Source of the DNA: Luteitalea sp. TBR-22 | GTDB lineage: Bacteria; Acidobacteriota; Vicinamibacteria; Vicinamibacterales; Vicinamibacteraceae | Reading direction: 5' to 3' | Length of the DNA stretch: 64,000 nucleotides | Assembly: GCF_016865485.1 (NCBI RefSeq) | Contig: NZ_AP024452.1 | Span: 5,602,501-5,666,500 of the forward strand | In this document: piece by piece, positions 8,679 to 17,478 of the stretch | How the letters are laid out: each line of letters starts with the position of its first letter | Numbering within the stretch: the stretch's first letter is position 1 | The notes under the pieces: generated by a model | Databases searched by the model: none | What the model saw: the letters and a program-made list of their open reading frames with translations, nothing else | What the model was told of the DNA's origin: nothing | Position numbers and translations under genes: made by a program

Positions 8679-9620
8679 TTACGCCGCGACGGGCGCACAC
8701 GCCGCGGCGATCGCCTCGACGTGGCGGTGGTCGGTGCCGCAGCAGCCGCCGAGCACGGTGAGCTGTGGCAGGCGCTGGCGGAGCTCGGCGTAGGTTGCCG
8801 CCAGGGCCACCGGATCGCCGGTGTCGAGCCCGGCGGCGTCGTTCAGCTCGGCGTGGCTGCGGCACGAGGCGTTGGCACGGATGCCGCGGATGCGACGCAC
8901 CCACGACTCGCGCGGGTCGAGCAGGTGCGCGAAATGCGACGGGTGCGCGCAGTTGACCATGTAGTACGACGGGTACCCGCTGGTCGCCGCGTCGACGATG
9001 CGGATCGCCGAGCCGAGCGACTGGCCGGTGGGCAGCCGCCCGTTGGTCTCGACCGTGAAGGAGATTGCAATCGGCATCGCGGCGAGCCTGGCGGCGTGCG
9101 TGATCCCGACCGCCTCCTCCACGTAGTTCAGGGTCATCGCCGTGAGCATGTCGGCGCCCGCGTCGGCGAGCGCGTCCACCTGCGGCTGGTGATAGGCCTC
9201 GGCGCCGCGCACGGTCATCTGCGTGCCGGGCACGTACCCGTCGCCGCGCGGGCCGAGGCACCCGCTGATCACGACCGGCACCGGCGCGAACTCGTCGCGC
9301 AACTCCTCGAGCAGCGCGACGGCCCGGCGGTTGATGCGCACCATGTCGGCGGCCGACAGGCCGCTGAGGGCGCCCCAGTCGGCACTGGCGCGCCACGTCA
9401 GCGTGTCCAGAATCAGGCCCGTGCCGTGCCGCCGCGCGATCGCGGCATACGGGCGGAAGTAGTCGCGCACGAGGGCCTCGCCCTCGTAGGTGTCCAACAG
9501 GTGGAAGGACGCGAAGTCTGGCAGCGCAACGCCCTGTTGGTGAATCAGGAACGTCTCGAGGCCGCCGTCGGTGAGGAACAGCCGATCATGGAGCTGGGGA
9601 AGAGAGCGCGAGCGTGGCAT
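8679..9620 (-). CDS. homocysteine S-methyltransferase family protein
   Basis: A 313-residue cytoplasmic protein of the zinc-dependent methyltransferase barrel. It begins with the family signature FLTDGGLETFLI. Zinc-binding cysteines are visible in MVNCAHPSHF and GGCCGTDHRH. These enzymes move a methyl group from S-methylmethionine, betaine or a similar donor to homocysteine. The start at ATG 9620 is preferred over GTG 9632 because GGAGG lies 5 nt upstream. Length is typical of the MmuM-like subgroup, though the donor cannot be named. The 188-bp upstream gap shows no recognised SAM or SAH riboswitch. Confidence 0.9.
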   Translation of the reverse strand: MPRSRSLPQLHDRLFLTDGGLETFLIHQQGVALPDFASFHLLDTYEGEALVRDYFRPYAAIARRHGTGLILDTLTWRASADWGALSGLSAADMVRINRRAVALLEELRDEFAPVPVVISGCLGPRGDGYVPGTQMTVRGAEAYHQPQVDALADAGADMLTAMTLNYVEEAVGITHAARLAAMPIAISFTVETNGRLPTGQSLGSAIRIVDAATSGYPSYYMVNCAHPSHFAHLLDPRESWVRRIRGIRANASCRSHAELNDAAGLDTGDPVALAATYAELRQRLPQLTVLGGCCGTDHRHVEAIAAACAPVAA

Positions 9621-9808
9621 GACAACCTCCACGTGCGCGGCGCGCTCGTGCGCCTGGCGACACGTGCATCAGGAGACGGAGCGTGCCGTTCCGTCGTTCC
9701 CAAGGCCGAGGTCCCGGCGACTCGTCACCACGACATGGCCGCCGCGTCGTTCGGTCGGTGCCAGCGCAGCGTTGTCGGTGTTGCGATTCAGGCCTGTCGC
9801 GTCGGCCC

Positions 9809-10393
9809 TCAGGACAGCTCGCCCCGCCACTTGGGGGTCGGGTTCGGCGCCCATCCCTCCAGCGCGGCCAGCAGCTCGTCGATGCGGTCGGCCGACGACA
9901 CGATCGCGCGGTGCTCCTCGCGCACCAGGCGTGCGGCGCGAGCGTGGTCGATGAAGGCCAGCAGCCCGTCGTAGAAGCCGGCGACGTTCAACAGCCCGAC
10001 CGGCTTGCGCTGCAGATCGAGTTGCGTCCAGGTGATCACCTCGAAGAACTCCTCGAAGGTGCCGAAGCCGCCGGGCAGCGCGATGAACGCGTCGGCGCGG
10101 TCGGCCATCGCCGCCTTGCGGGCGTGCATGCTCTCGACCACGAGCAGCTCCGTCACGCCCGTGTGGTGGACCTCGCGGGCCTGCAGGAACGCCGGGATCA
10201 CGCCCACCACCTCGCCGCCCGCCGCCAGCGCCGCGTCCGCGACCATCCCCATCAGGCCGACCCGCCCGCCGCCGTACACGAGCCTGATGCCGCGCCTCGC
10301 CAGCGTCGTGCCGACCGTACGCGCGGCCTCGGCAAAGCGCGGGTCGGCGCCCAGGCTCGACGCGCAGTACACGCACACCGAGCGCAACGTCAT
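9809..10393 (-). CDS. LOG family protein (TIGR00730; nucleoside-monophosphate phosphoribohydrolase)
   Basis: A 194-residue Rossmann-like enzyme. It starts [11 protein letters not shown] and has the two LOG signatures, GGGRVGLMG and [13 protein letters not shown]. Characterised LOG proteins hydrolyse the N-glycosidic bond of (cytokinin or adenine) nucleoside 5'-monophosphates, releasing base and ribose 5-phosphate. Bacterial members have broader or unknown roles. Its ATG overlaps the stop of the DUF6933 gene upstream (ATGA), so the two are co-translated. A second, longer LOG protein is encoded at 55216-56085. Confidence 0.93.
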   Translation of the reverse strand: MTLRSVCVYCASSLGADPRFAEAARTVGTTLARRGIRLVYGGGRVGLMGMVADAALAAGGEVVGVIPAFLQAREVHHTGVTELLVVESMHARKAAMADRADAFIALPGGFGTFEEFFEVITWTQLDLQRKPVGLLNVAGFYDGLLAFIDHARAARLVREEHRAIVSSADRIDELLAALEGWAPNPTPKWRGELS

Positions 10394-10974
10394 CGCTTCT
10401 TCCGGGCGGACTTCGCGGTCCTGGGGCTCGTCGCGCCCGCCTTCGGTGCCGTGGCGGTCCCGCGTGCGCGCGCCGCCGGGCGGGCCGTCAGCAGGGCAAC
10501 CGCCGTGCTGGCCGCCGACGCCACGTCGCGGCCACGCGGGCGGTACTCGCCCAGGTGCGTATAGAGCTCCGCCACGTCCACCGGTCCGTCCTCGGCCTCC
10601 AGCCACGCGCGCGTCCGCCGCGCCAGCGCCCGCATCGCCGCCATCACGGCGCGGTCGCGGGCCGGGCCCACCTCGCCGCTGGTCATCGCGTCGATCTCGC
10701 GGGCCACTGCCGGCCGCGGCACGTCGAGGCGGTGGAGCACGCCGACCACCGCCACCGCAAGCCGCTCGGGCAGGTCCTCGAGGTCCTCGGCGGGCAGCAC
10801 CACCGAGAGGAGGCTCCGGTCGCTGGTGCACAGCAGCAGCTCACGTCCGGCGGCCGCGAGCGGGGCGACGTACCAGTCGCCGAGTCGGGTGGTCGGCGCC
10901 TCACCGATGGTGGCCACCTCGGAAGGCTCGGCGACCTCGCGGAGCAGGGCGCGGGGGAAACGCAGGGTGTACAT
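10390..10974 (-). CDS. DUF6933 domain protein with basic C-terminal tail
   Basis: A 194-residue protein. The N-terminal 120 residues fit DUF6933: [14 protein letters not shown], then [20 protein letters not shown] and SLLSVVLPA. The last 40 residues are Ala/Lys/Arg rich (SARKKR end) and may bind nucleic acid or be disordered; that is inference. Function is unknown. It is coupled to the downstream LOG gene by a 4-nt overlap. TAGACT lies 6 nt before the ATG and no ribosome-binding site is seen, so the pair is probably expressed from a leaderless transcript. Confidence 0.75.
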   Translation of the reverse strand: MYTLRFPRALLREVAEPSEVATIGEAPTTRLGDWYVAPLAAAGRELLLCTSDRSLLSVVLPAEDLEDLPERLAVAVVGVLHRLDVPRPAVAREIDAMTSGEVGPARDRAVMAAMRALARRTRAWLEAEDGPVDVAELYTHLGEYRPRGRDVASAASTAVALLTARPAARARGTATAPKAGATSPRTAKSARKKR

Positions 10975-10980
10975 GGGGGG

Positions 10981-10986
10981 AGTCTA
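10981..10986 (-). promoter_or_regulatory. -10-like box for leaderless DUF6933-LOG transcript
   Basis: TAGACT on the minus strand ends exactly 6 nt before the ATG at 10974; the six bases between are all C. Confidence 0.5.
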
Positions 10987-11047
10987 CAGAAGGGCCGGGG
11001 ATCGGCGACCGGTGTTCTGTCTCCCCTTCGCCAACGTTCTCACCGTC

Positions 11048-11629
11048 ATGGCAAGCTCCCCGGTGGCCATCACCCTGACCCACGCGACGCTGGACGAACT
11101 TGCGGCCTGCCTGCCGGACATCCGGCAGGCCCCGACCGACCACGGCGTCGTGGCCATGGTCGTGCGTCGGCCTGCGGAGGGCGCGAGGGACGTGCTGGGT
11201 GAGGGCATGTTCAGCGAGGACGACGGGCTCGCCGGCGATACCTGGCGCCAGCGGAGGTCGCGCCGGTCTGCCGACGGCTCGCCGCACCCGGACATGCAGG
11301 TCACGTTGATGGGCACCCGCGCGATCCGCGCCATCACGCCCGACGAGTCACGCTGGCCGCTCGCCGGCGACCAGCTCATCGTCGACCTCGACCTCACCTA
11401 CGCGAACCTGCCGCCCGGCACGCGGCTGCAGGTCGGGCAGGCGATCCTCCAGGTGACCGACCAGCCGCACACCGGGTGCGACAAGTTCATCGCCCGCTTC
11501 GGCGTCGACGCGATGAAGTGGGTGAACTCGCCCGAGGGACGCGCGCTCAACCTGCGCGGCATCTACGCGAAGGTCGTGGCGCCGGGCGCGGTGCGGCCGG
11601 GCGATACCGTGCGCAAGCTGGCAATTTGA
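11048..11629 (+). CDS. MOSC domain protein
   Basis: A 193-residue protein related to the C-terminal domain of molybdenum cofactor sulfurase. MOSC features visible are SEDDGLAGDTWRQRR, QVTLMGTRAIR, LAGDQLIVDLDLT and QPHTGCDKFIARFG. The conserved Cys in HTGC is the expected sulfur or Mo-cofactor ligand. It probably handles Mo-cofactor sulfur chemistry or a related detoxification, but no molybdoenzyme lies nearby. The start was chosen at ATG 11048, after a divergent gap with the DUF6933 gene. Its last codons and stop lie in an AT-rich inverted repeat. Confidence 0.85.
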   Translation: MASSPVAITLTHATLDELAACLPDIRQAPTDHGVVAMVVRRPAEGARDVLGEGMFSEDDGLAGDTWRQRRSRRSADGSPHPDMQVTLMGTRAIRAITPDESRWPLAGDQLIVDLDLTYANLPPGTRLQVGQAILQVTDQPHTGCDKFIARFGVDAMKWVNSPEGRALNLRGIYAKVVAPGAVRPGDTVRKLAI

Positions 11630-11748
11630 CATTCGAAATTCGAAATTCCGTGGCGAGGGCCTTCGGCCCCTCGCCTCGGGGCGCTGCGAGCGGCGGAGGC
11701 CGGAGGCCAAGCCGCCGAGAATTTCAAATGTCAGATTTCAAATTGCGG
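11622..11748. repeat. AT-rich inverted repeat spanning the ends of two convergent genes
   Basis: The left arm (11622-11650, CAATTTGACATTCGAAATTC...) and right arm (11717-11748, ...CAGATTTCAAATTG) are imperfect inverted copies. They stand out as AT-rich in GC-rich DNA. The stop codons of the MOSC and VOC genes lie inside the arms. It may be a miniature transposable element and may act as a bidirectional terminator. Confidence 0.5.
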
Positions 11749-12111
11749 GTTCTCGATCAGGCCGATGACGTTGCCGAAGGGATCGGCGACCCGCGCCACC
11801 TTGATCCCCTCGCCGACGTCAGTGGGTGAGGCGACGAGCGTGGCGCCCACCATCACGAAGTGCTCGACGGCCGCATCGACGTCCAGCACCCGCCAGTAGG
11901 CGACACTCCCTCCGGGACCGGGCTGTCCCTCGCTCAGGTCGGGATGCAGGCCGAGTTCGTACCCGCCAATGGAGAAGCCGACGTAGAACGGCTGATCGAA
12001 GTAGGGCTGCTGCGCGAAGGCCTGCGCGTACCACGCCTTCGCGTGCGCGAGGTCGGGGACCTGGTAGATGACGGTTGCCAGGCCGAGGCTGGTGGGGGCG
12101 AGTGCGTTCAT
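11731..12111 (-). CDS. VOC (glyoxalase/bleomycin-resistance) family protein
   Basis: A 126-residue single-module protein with two beta-alpha-beta-beta-beta units: LATVIYQVPDLAHAKAWYAQAF and YWRVLDVDAAVEHFVMVGA, ending VADPFGNVIGLIENP. The PFGN..G.IENP end is typical of VOC metal-dependent enzymes and binding proteins. The reaction is not predictable. It overlaps the upstream epimerase gene by 4 nt (ATGA), so the two share a transcript. The final residues (QFEI) are encoded by the AT-rich repeat, which suggests that the C-terminus was altered by the repeat. Confidence 0.87.
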   Translation of the reverse strand: MNALAPTSLGLATVIYQVPDLAHAKAWYAQAFAQQPYFDQPFYVGFSIGGYELGLHPDLSEGQPGPGGSVAYWRVLDVDAAVEHFVMVGATLVASPTDVGEGIKVARVADPFGNVIGLIENPQFEI

Positions 12112-13178
12112 CGTGTCTCCGCGAGGGCGGCCAGCGCGGCTGGATCGACGGGCCGGAGCTTCTCCACCAGCGTTCGACGTGGGTGCTGGCGCAGCAGTTC
12201 GCGCTCGCCGCGGATGGTGTCGCGCCACATGGCGGCGACGTCGCGATACTGCCAGCCGAGGTCCTGCTGTGCGCGCGCGCTCGAGAACGCCAGATCCGCG
12301 CGCACCGTCATCACGATGTCGCGCGACAGGAACGTCGGCAGTCCCATGGCGCGCTGCAGCGGCTCGAGTGACCAGTTGTTGAGCCAGGCCACCGGCCACG
12401 GCAGGTACAGGCCAATCCGCATGGCTCCTGGCGCCGACCACCAGTGCGACAGATGGGCCTCCACCGTGTCCACGTTCCCGGCGAGCAGGTACGTCCTGCC
12501 CGGTGCCCCCCGGCCGGCAGCCAACGCGATCCCCTCCGCCACGTCCTCGACGTGCACGCAGGAGATCAGCCGGCGCCGGCCCCAGCCGATCGGCGGCAGG
12601 CGTCGGGCGAGATAGAGCCGCAGCAGGTAGCCGAAGAACGCGTGGTCGTTGGCCCCGACCACGGCACCCGGGCAGACGATCACGACCGGCGCGCCCGCAG
12701 CCTGGTGGCGCACGGCGATGGCGTGGGCCTCCGTCTTGGTCTGCTCGTAATGCGACACGGGGGGACGCTGACGGACGAACGACTCGTCGACGATCCCGTG
12801 CCCGGCCGTCCCGCCCAACGCCATGATCGACGAGACGTGCACGATGCGGCCGATGCCGAGTGCGCGCGCGGCATCGAGCACCACCTCGGTGCCGCGCACG
12901 TTGATCGACGTCATGCGCGCCTTCGCCTCGCCGCTCACGCCGTACTCGTAGTGCCCGGCGTTGTGCACCACGACATCGGCGCCGCGCATGGCGGCGCGCA
13001 CCGACTCCGGGTCGGTCGCATCGCCCTGCGCCAGGTGCACGCCGAACGACTGCACGGTGCGCGCCGTGGTGGCGTCGGGGCGACGCACCAACGCCGTGAC
13101 GCGCCAGCCGCGGCGCCGCAGCGCACGGGTGAGCGGCTGGCCGATGAAGCCAGTGGCGCCCGTCAGGAAGACCCGCAT
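12108..13178 (-). CDS. NAD-dependent epimerase/dehydratase (extended SDR)
   Basis: A 356-residue Rossmann-fold protein beginning FLTGATGFIGQPL (TGxxGxxG). The active-site Tyr-Lys is in VSHYEQTKTEAH and the Ser in HVSSIMALG. This is the classical extended short-chain dehydrogenase layout used on nucleotide sugars or other hydroxy compounds. The C-terminal third (WPVAWLNNWSLEPL onwards) resembles dihydroflavonol-reductase-like bacterial members. The substrate is unknown. It is first in a two-gene unit with the VOC protein. CAGGAT lies 6 nt before the ATG, in line with the leaderless pattern. Confidence 0.9.
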   Translation of the reverse strand: MRVFLTGATGFIGQPLTRALRRRGWRVTALVRRPDATTARTVQSFGVHLAQGDATDPESVRAAMRGADVVVHNAGHYEYGVSGEAKARMTSINVRGTEVVLDAARALGIGRIVHVSSIMALGGTAGHGIVDESFVRQRPPVSHYEQTKTEAHAIAVRHQAAGAPVVIVCPGAVVGANDHAFFGYLLRLYLARRLPPIGWGRRRLISCVHVEDVAEGIALAAGRGAPGRTYLLAGNVDTVEAHLSHWWSAPGAMRIGLYLPWPVAWLNNWSLEPLQRAMGLPTFLSRDIVMTVRADLAFSSARAQQDLGWQYRDVAAMWRDTIRGERELLRQHPRRTLVEKLRPVDPAALAALAETR

Positions 13179-13184
13179 GTGCGC

Positions 13185-13190
13185 ATCCTG
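13185..13190 (-). promoter_or_regulatory. -10-like box for a leaderless epimerase transcript
   Basis: CAGGAT on the minus strand ends 6 nt before the ATG at 13178. It is a weaker match than the TA-starting boxes elsewhere. Confidence 0.35.
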
Positions 13191-13264
13191 CGCCTTCCAG
13201 CGCTGGAGTCAAGCAGGATCGCGCCGCCGCCGTCCCGGACTACACTCCCGCGCGAGGTGTTCCC

Positions 13265-15025
13265 GTGACCACTGCCCGCTCCCGCACCCTCCGTCTTGCC
13301 GGCGGCCTCTGCGCCGCGACCTTCATGGCCGGTGCCCTGATCCACGTGGCGCCCGAAGCGGCACAGTCGACCGGCGTCCGCGTCCGCGTGTCGTTCCCCG
13401 CGTCGCTCGAGCCGCAACGCCTCGACGGGCGCCTGCTCGTGATGCTCTCGACCGACCCGAAGGCCGAGCCGCGGTTCCAGATCACCGACGACGCCGGGAC
13501 CCAGCTGGTGTTCGGCGTCGACGTCGACGGCATGGCGCCGGGCACGCCGGTCAGCGTGGACGCTGCCGCATTCGGCTATCCGGTGCGCAGCCTGCGCGAC
13601 GTGCCGCCCGGCACCTACACCGCGCAGGCGCTGCTGCACCGCTACGAGACGTTCCGGCGCGCCGACGGGCACGTCGTCAAGCTGCCGATGGACCGCGGCG
13701 AGGGCCAGCAGTGGAACCTCGCGCCGGGCAACCTCTACTCCACGCCGGTGCAGGTGACCATCGGCAAGGACGCCGCGGTCGACATCACGATGGACAAGGT
13801 GATCCGGCCGATCGCCGATCCGCCGACCACGAAGTACATCCGTCACGAGCGGATCCGCAGCGAGAAGCTGTCGAAGTTCTGGGGCCGCGACATGTACCTC
13901 GGCGCGCACATCCTGGTGCCCGAGGGCTTCGACACGCATCCGGAGGCGCGCTACCCGCTGATGATCGACCACGGGCACTTCCCGTACACGTTCGGCGGCT
14001 TCCGCGAGGAGAAGCCCGATCCGGACCTGAAGCCAGACTACAGCGCGCGCTTCGGCATGAGCGGGTACAACCGCTACCAGCAGCAGGCCGCGTACGACTT
14101 CTACAGGGAGTGGACGAGCAGGGACTTCCCGCGCGTCCTGATCATCCAGATCCAGCACCCGACGCCGTTCTACGACGACTCCTACGCGGTGAACTCCGCC
14201 AACGCCGGCCCCTGGGGCGACGCGATCGTCGAGGAGTTGATTCCCTACATCGAGAAGAAGTACCGGGGCATCGGCCAGGGGTGGGCGCGCTTCATGTATG
14301 GCGGCTCCACCGGTGGCTGGGAGGCGCTGGCGGCGCAGGTGTTCTACCCGGATGCATTCAACGGCGCCTACGCGGCGTGCCCCGATCCGATCGACTTCCG
14401 CGCGTACACCGTGGTGAACCTGTACGAGGACCGCAACGCGTACTACGTCGACTCGAAGTGGAAGAAGACGCCCCGGCCCGGCCACCGCAACTGGCTCGGG
14501 CACGTCAGCACGACGCTCGAGGACATGAACCTGCGCGAGCTCGCGCTCGGCACGAAGACGCGATCGGGCCAGCAGTGGGACGTGTGGGAGGCGACGTACT
14601 CACCGGTCGGCGCCGACGGCTACCCGAAGCGCATCTGGGACAAGGTGACCGGCGAGATCGACAAGGACGTGGCGGCGTACTGGAAGGAGCGCTACGACCT
14701 CGTGCACATCATGAAGCGCGACTGGGAGAAGGGCCTCGGCAAGAAGCTGGCCGGCAAGGTCAACCTGTACGTCGGCGACATGGACAACTACTACCTGAAC
14801 AACGCCGTGTACCTGGCCGAGGACTTCCTGCGCGCGACCACCGCGCCGTGGTTCGACGGCGAGATCACCTACGGCGACCGCGCCGAGCACTGCTGGAACG
14901 GCGACCCGGTGCGGCCCAACTACGCCTCGCGACTGCGGTACCACCAGATGTACGTGCCCAAGGCCGTCGCGCGCATGGAGAAGACCGCGCCCAGGGGCGC
15001 GGATCTCACGAGCTGGCGGTACTAG
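13265..15025 (+). CDS. secreted alpha/beta-hydrolase, putative esterase
   Basis: A 586-residue protein. A signal peptide (residues 1 to about 33) is followed by a beta-rich N-terminal domain of about 180 residues and then an esterase-type alpha/beta-hydrolase domain. The nucleophile elbow is MYGGSTGGWEALAAQ (GxSxG form), and the late His region is DRAEHCWNG. The substrate is unknown; family relatives include ferulic-acid and trehalose-corynomycolate-type esterases. The start is GTG 13265 with GAGGTG about 10 nt upstream, and a TACACT box sits 18 nt further up. The gene is divergent from the epimerase. Confidence 0.8.
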   Translation: MTTARSRTLRLAGGLCAATFMAGALIHVAPEAAQSTGVRVRVSFPASLEPQRLDGRLLVMLSTDPKAEPRFQITDDAGTQLVFGVDVDGMAPGTPVSVDAAAFGYPVRSLRDVPPGTYTAQALLHRYETFRRADGHVVKLPMDRGEGQQWNLAPGNLYSTPVQVTIGKDAAVDITMDKVIRPIADPPTTKYIRHERIRSEKLSKFWGRDMYLGAHILVPEGFDTHPEARYPLMIDHGHFPYTFGGFREEKPDPDLKPDYSARFGMSGYNRYQQQAAYDFYREWTSRDFPRVLIIQIQHPTPFYDDSYAVNSANAGPWGDAIVEELIPYIEKKYRGIGQGWARFMYGGSTGGWEALAAQVFYPDAFNGAYAACPDPIDFRAYTVVNLYEDRNAYYVDSKWKKTPRPGHRNWLGHVSTTLEDMNLRELALGTKTRSGQQWDVWEATYSPVGADGYPKRIWDKVTGEIDKDVAAYWKERYDLVHIMKRDWEKGLGKKLAGKVNLYVGDMDNYYLNNAVYLAEDFLRATTAPWFDGEITYGDRAEHCWNGDPVRPNYASRLRYHQMYVPKAVARMEKTAPRGADLTSWRY

Positions 15026-15029
15026 GAAC

Positions 15030-15163
15030 GGCAGTCGGCAGTCGGCAGTCGGCAGTCCGTCCATGTGTGGCCGTCAGCCGTCTGTCGTGCGTAGCCATCG
15101 GCCGTCTGTCGTGCGCAGCCGTCGGCCGTCTTTCGTGCGTAGCCGTCGGCCTTGGCCGACGGG
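15030..15163. repeat. tandem GGCAGTC units plus GCCGTCGGCC repeats
   Basis: Four GGCAGTC-type units (15030-15058) are followed by four spaced copies of a GTAGCC[G/A]TCGGCC unit. The last forms the hairpin GCCGTCGGCCTTGGCCGACG at about 15142. It fills the convergent gap between the esterase and the M42 peptidase. Confidence 0.55.
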
Positions 15164-15166
15164 CAG

Positions 15167-17323
15167 TTACGGCGTCCGCGCCACCGCGACGATGAGGCGC
15201 GTCAACGCATCGAGATCGCGCAGGTCGAGCACTTCGCCCGGTGAGTGACTGTAACGGCCGGGCCACGACAACCCCTGGTTGGGCGCGCCCCAGAAGGTGA
15301 ACGTCGTGCCGTCGGTGCCGCCCTGCGTCAGGCCGATCTGCAGTGGAATGCCGGCCGCCTCGGCGGCGCGACGCGTGCGCTGCCGCTCGGCGTCGGGCGA
15401 GATGCTGGAGCTCTCGATGGCGCGCAGCACCGGCCCCTTGCCGAGCGGCGCGTACGCGAAGTGCGGCGACTCGAGCGGCGTATCAGACGACACGAACGTG
15501 TCGATCGAGTACACGCGCGCCACGGTGCGCCCCATACGACGCGCCATCGCCGCGGCGCCGTCGAGGCCGCCTTCCTCGTGCACGGACCACGCGAAGACCA
15601 CTCGCCCGGGCAGACTCTCGGGATCGATACGGGACATGGCACGCAGCAGCGCCGTGGTGCCCGCGCGATCGTCGAGCGCGCGGGCGGTGAAGCGCGTGCG
15701 GCCCAGTCGCAGCGCTTCCTTGTAGCTGGTGACCTGCATGCCGACCGTGACACCGCGCGCGGCCAGGCCGGCGGCGTCCAGGCCGAACCAGGCCTGCATC
15801 ACCTCAGGGGTCTTCCTGTCGGCCGTGGATCGGATCCGGAAGACGCCACGCAACGGCGGGGGGGCGCTGGCCGAGAGCGATCCCGCCTTCCAGCGTGCGT
15901 CGGTGTCGGCGCCGCGTCCGGTGCTCGTGCTCGGCGCGCCCGGCGGATCGAAGTGCACCAGAGCGGTCTGGCCTTCCCATGCCGTCGCGGCCACGCCGCC
16001 TTGCGCCTTCAACGTCGCGGTGCCGTCGGCAGCGATCGACTCGATCAGGTAGCCCACCTCGTCGAGGTGCGCGATGAACATCGTCGCCGGGCCAACGGGG
16101 CCCACGGTCACGGTGATGTTGCCGATGTCGTCGACCACGGCGCGCTCGCGCGCCCACGCCGGCATTGCCTCGAGGACCGCACGCCGCACCGACCACTCGT
16201 GACCCGACACGCCATGTCGCTCGACCAGGGTGGTCAGCATCGCTGACGACTCGTCGAAGGTCGCCTCGGCCTGCGGGCGCACCCACGGCGCGGGGGGAGG
16301 CGCCGCCACCCAGGCCTGATCTGCCGGCAGCGTGAGCCCCAACGTGCCGGCGGCCTCGTCGAGCAGCCACCGCGCCTCGGCATCGCGCACCACTTCCAGG
16401 TGCGCGCCCGCCTGCATGACGGCCGGCGCCAGCCAACGGACCGTCTTCAGGCCTGACGCGGCCAGCACCTCGCCGAAGTCGGCAAGCGCGGCGGCGGGCC
16501 GTTCGGTCGAGACGCGCGCCTCCTCGCCGGGCGCGAGGATCGTGAGGCGATCGACGACGCCCGCGCGCGCGACGAGCGCCGAGAGCCCTACCCAGCCCAT
16601 GCCCTCCTGGGCGCTCAGCACGAAGGTCGTGCGCCCTGTCGGCGGGCGGTTTCGCGCCGAACGGGCCAGCGTGACGAGCGCGGCGCACCCGACCCGCCGC
16701 CCGGCCTCCGGTCCCGCGACGCCACCCGCAATCGGCCATGCCGGGACGTGGCGCGTGATCGGGTCGAGGAGCTCGATGCCGAGCGCCGCCACGTCGGCGC
16801 GCGACTCGGCGCCGACGTCCACCCACAGGTCGTCGGCCGTCACCACCGCCGTCTCCCGGCGATGCTGCTGCGCGAAGTGGGCGTTCGAGCGGGCCACGAC
16901 GCCCGTCACCGGTCCGGTGGCGGTGAGCACGCGCACCTGCTGCGCCTCGAACTGCTGATCCCAGAGCGGATGCCGTGAGCCGCGGCCGATCCGGTGCACA
17001 CGCAGGTATCCCTGATCGGTGATCTGAGTGATCGCGTACCCGGGGCTGTCGAGTGCGCACGCCACGACGTGATGAGGCGAACCGGACCCGATGGTGGTCG
17101 AAACGTTGCCGAATCCGTCGGTCGTCCAGCCGCCGAGTGCGGTGGCGAGCATCGGCGCGATGCGCGGCTCGTAGCCGGTAGCGGCATCGGCCGAGACCCA
17201 CGCGGCCATCGCGCCGAGGTCGCGTTCGGACACCTGCGCCGCCGCGGCCAGCGGCCACGCCCCGTGACACACGGCGGCGAGGCCGAACGCGAGCGGCCAC
17301 TGGAAGATGGAGCATCTCGGCAT
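15167..17323 (-). CDS. secreted tandem M42-type metallopeptidase
   Basis: A 718-residue protein: a signal peptide, then two M42/M20-like halves. The C-terminal half has the metal-ligand set expected of a dinuclear aminopeptidase: MFIAHLDEVGYLIES (His, Asp), ARALDDRAGTTALL (Asp), SVHEEGGLDGA (Glu-Glu), YSIDTF (Asp) and GRYSHSPGE (His). The N-terminal half copies the order (ACALDSPGYAIT, GVAGPEAGRRVGCAAL, SAQEGMGWVGLSAL) but has lost the His of the AHLD motif and the Asp of DDR. It is therefore probably inactive and structural or regulatory. Expected role: peptide trimming outside the cytoplasm. TACACT lies 7 nt before the ATG. Confidence 0.82.
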   Translation of the reverse strand: MPRCSIFQWPLAFGLAAVCHGAWPLAAAAQVSERDLGAMAAWVSADAATGYEPRIAPMLATALGGWTTDGFGNVSTTIGSGSPHHVVACALDSPGYAITQITDQGYLRVHRIGRGSRHPLWDQQFEAQQVRVLTATGPVTGVVARSNAHFAQQHRRETAVVTADDLWVDVGAESRADVAALGIELLDPITRHVPAWPIAGGVAGPEAGRRVGCAALVTLARSARNRPPTGRTTFVLSAQEGMGWVGLSALVARAGVVDRLTILAPGEEARVSTERPAAALADFGEVLAASGLKTVRWLAPAVMQAGAHLEVVRDAEARWLLDEAAGTLGLTLPADQAWVAAPPPAPWVRPQAEATFDESSAMLTTLVERHGVSGHEWSVRRAVLEAMPAWARERAVVDDIGNITVTVGPVGPATMFIAHLDEVGYLIESIAADGTATLKAQGGVAATAWEGQTALVHFDPPGAPSTSTGRGADTDARWKAGSLSASAPPPLRGVFRIRSTADRKTPEVMQAWFGLDAAGLAARGVTVGMQVTSYKEALRLGRTRFTARALDDRAGTTALLRAMSRIDPESLPGRVVFAWSVHEEGGLDGAAAMARRMGRTVARVYSIDTFVSSDTPLESPHFAYAPLGKGPVLRAIESSSISPDAERQRTRRAAEAAGIPLQIGLTQGGTDGTTFTFWGAPNQGLSWPGRYSHSPGEVLDLRDLDALTRLIVAVARTP

Positions 17324-17330
17324 GCCGCGG

Positions 17331-17336
17331 AGTGTA
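17331..17336 (-). promoter_or_regulatory. -10-like box for a leaderless M42 peptidase transcript
   Basis: TACACT on the minus strand ends 7 nt before the ATG at 17323. Confidence 0.5.
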
Positions 17337-17478
17337 CGCCACGGCCGAGTTGCGAAGGAATCAAGTTACCACTTGTACGGTTCAGCTATTGCGCGTAGGG
17401 TCGCCGCAGTCCAACTCAACTGGTTCGGGCACCCTCCATCCCGGGGGACCTTCCCGAAAAAGAGGACCGGAGGGGCCT

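Noticed and set aside
9621-9808. SAM or S-adenosylhomocysteine riboswitch upstream of the homocysteine methyltransferase
   Set aside because: I could not find the conserved core of any known class; a covariance-model search would decide.
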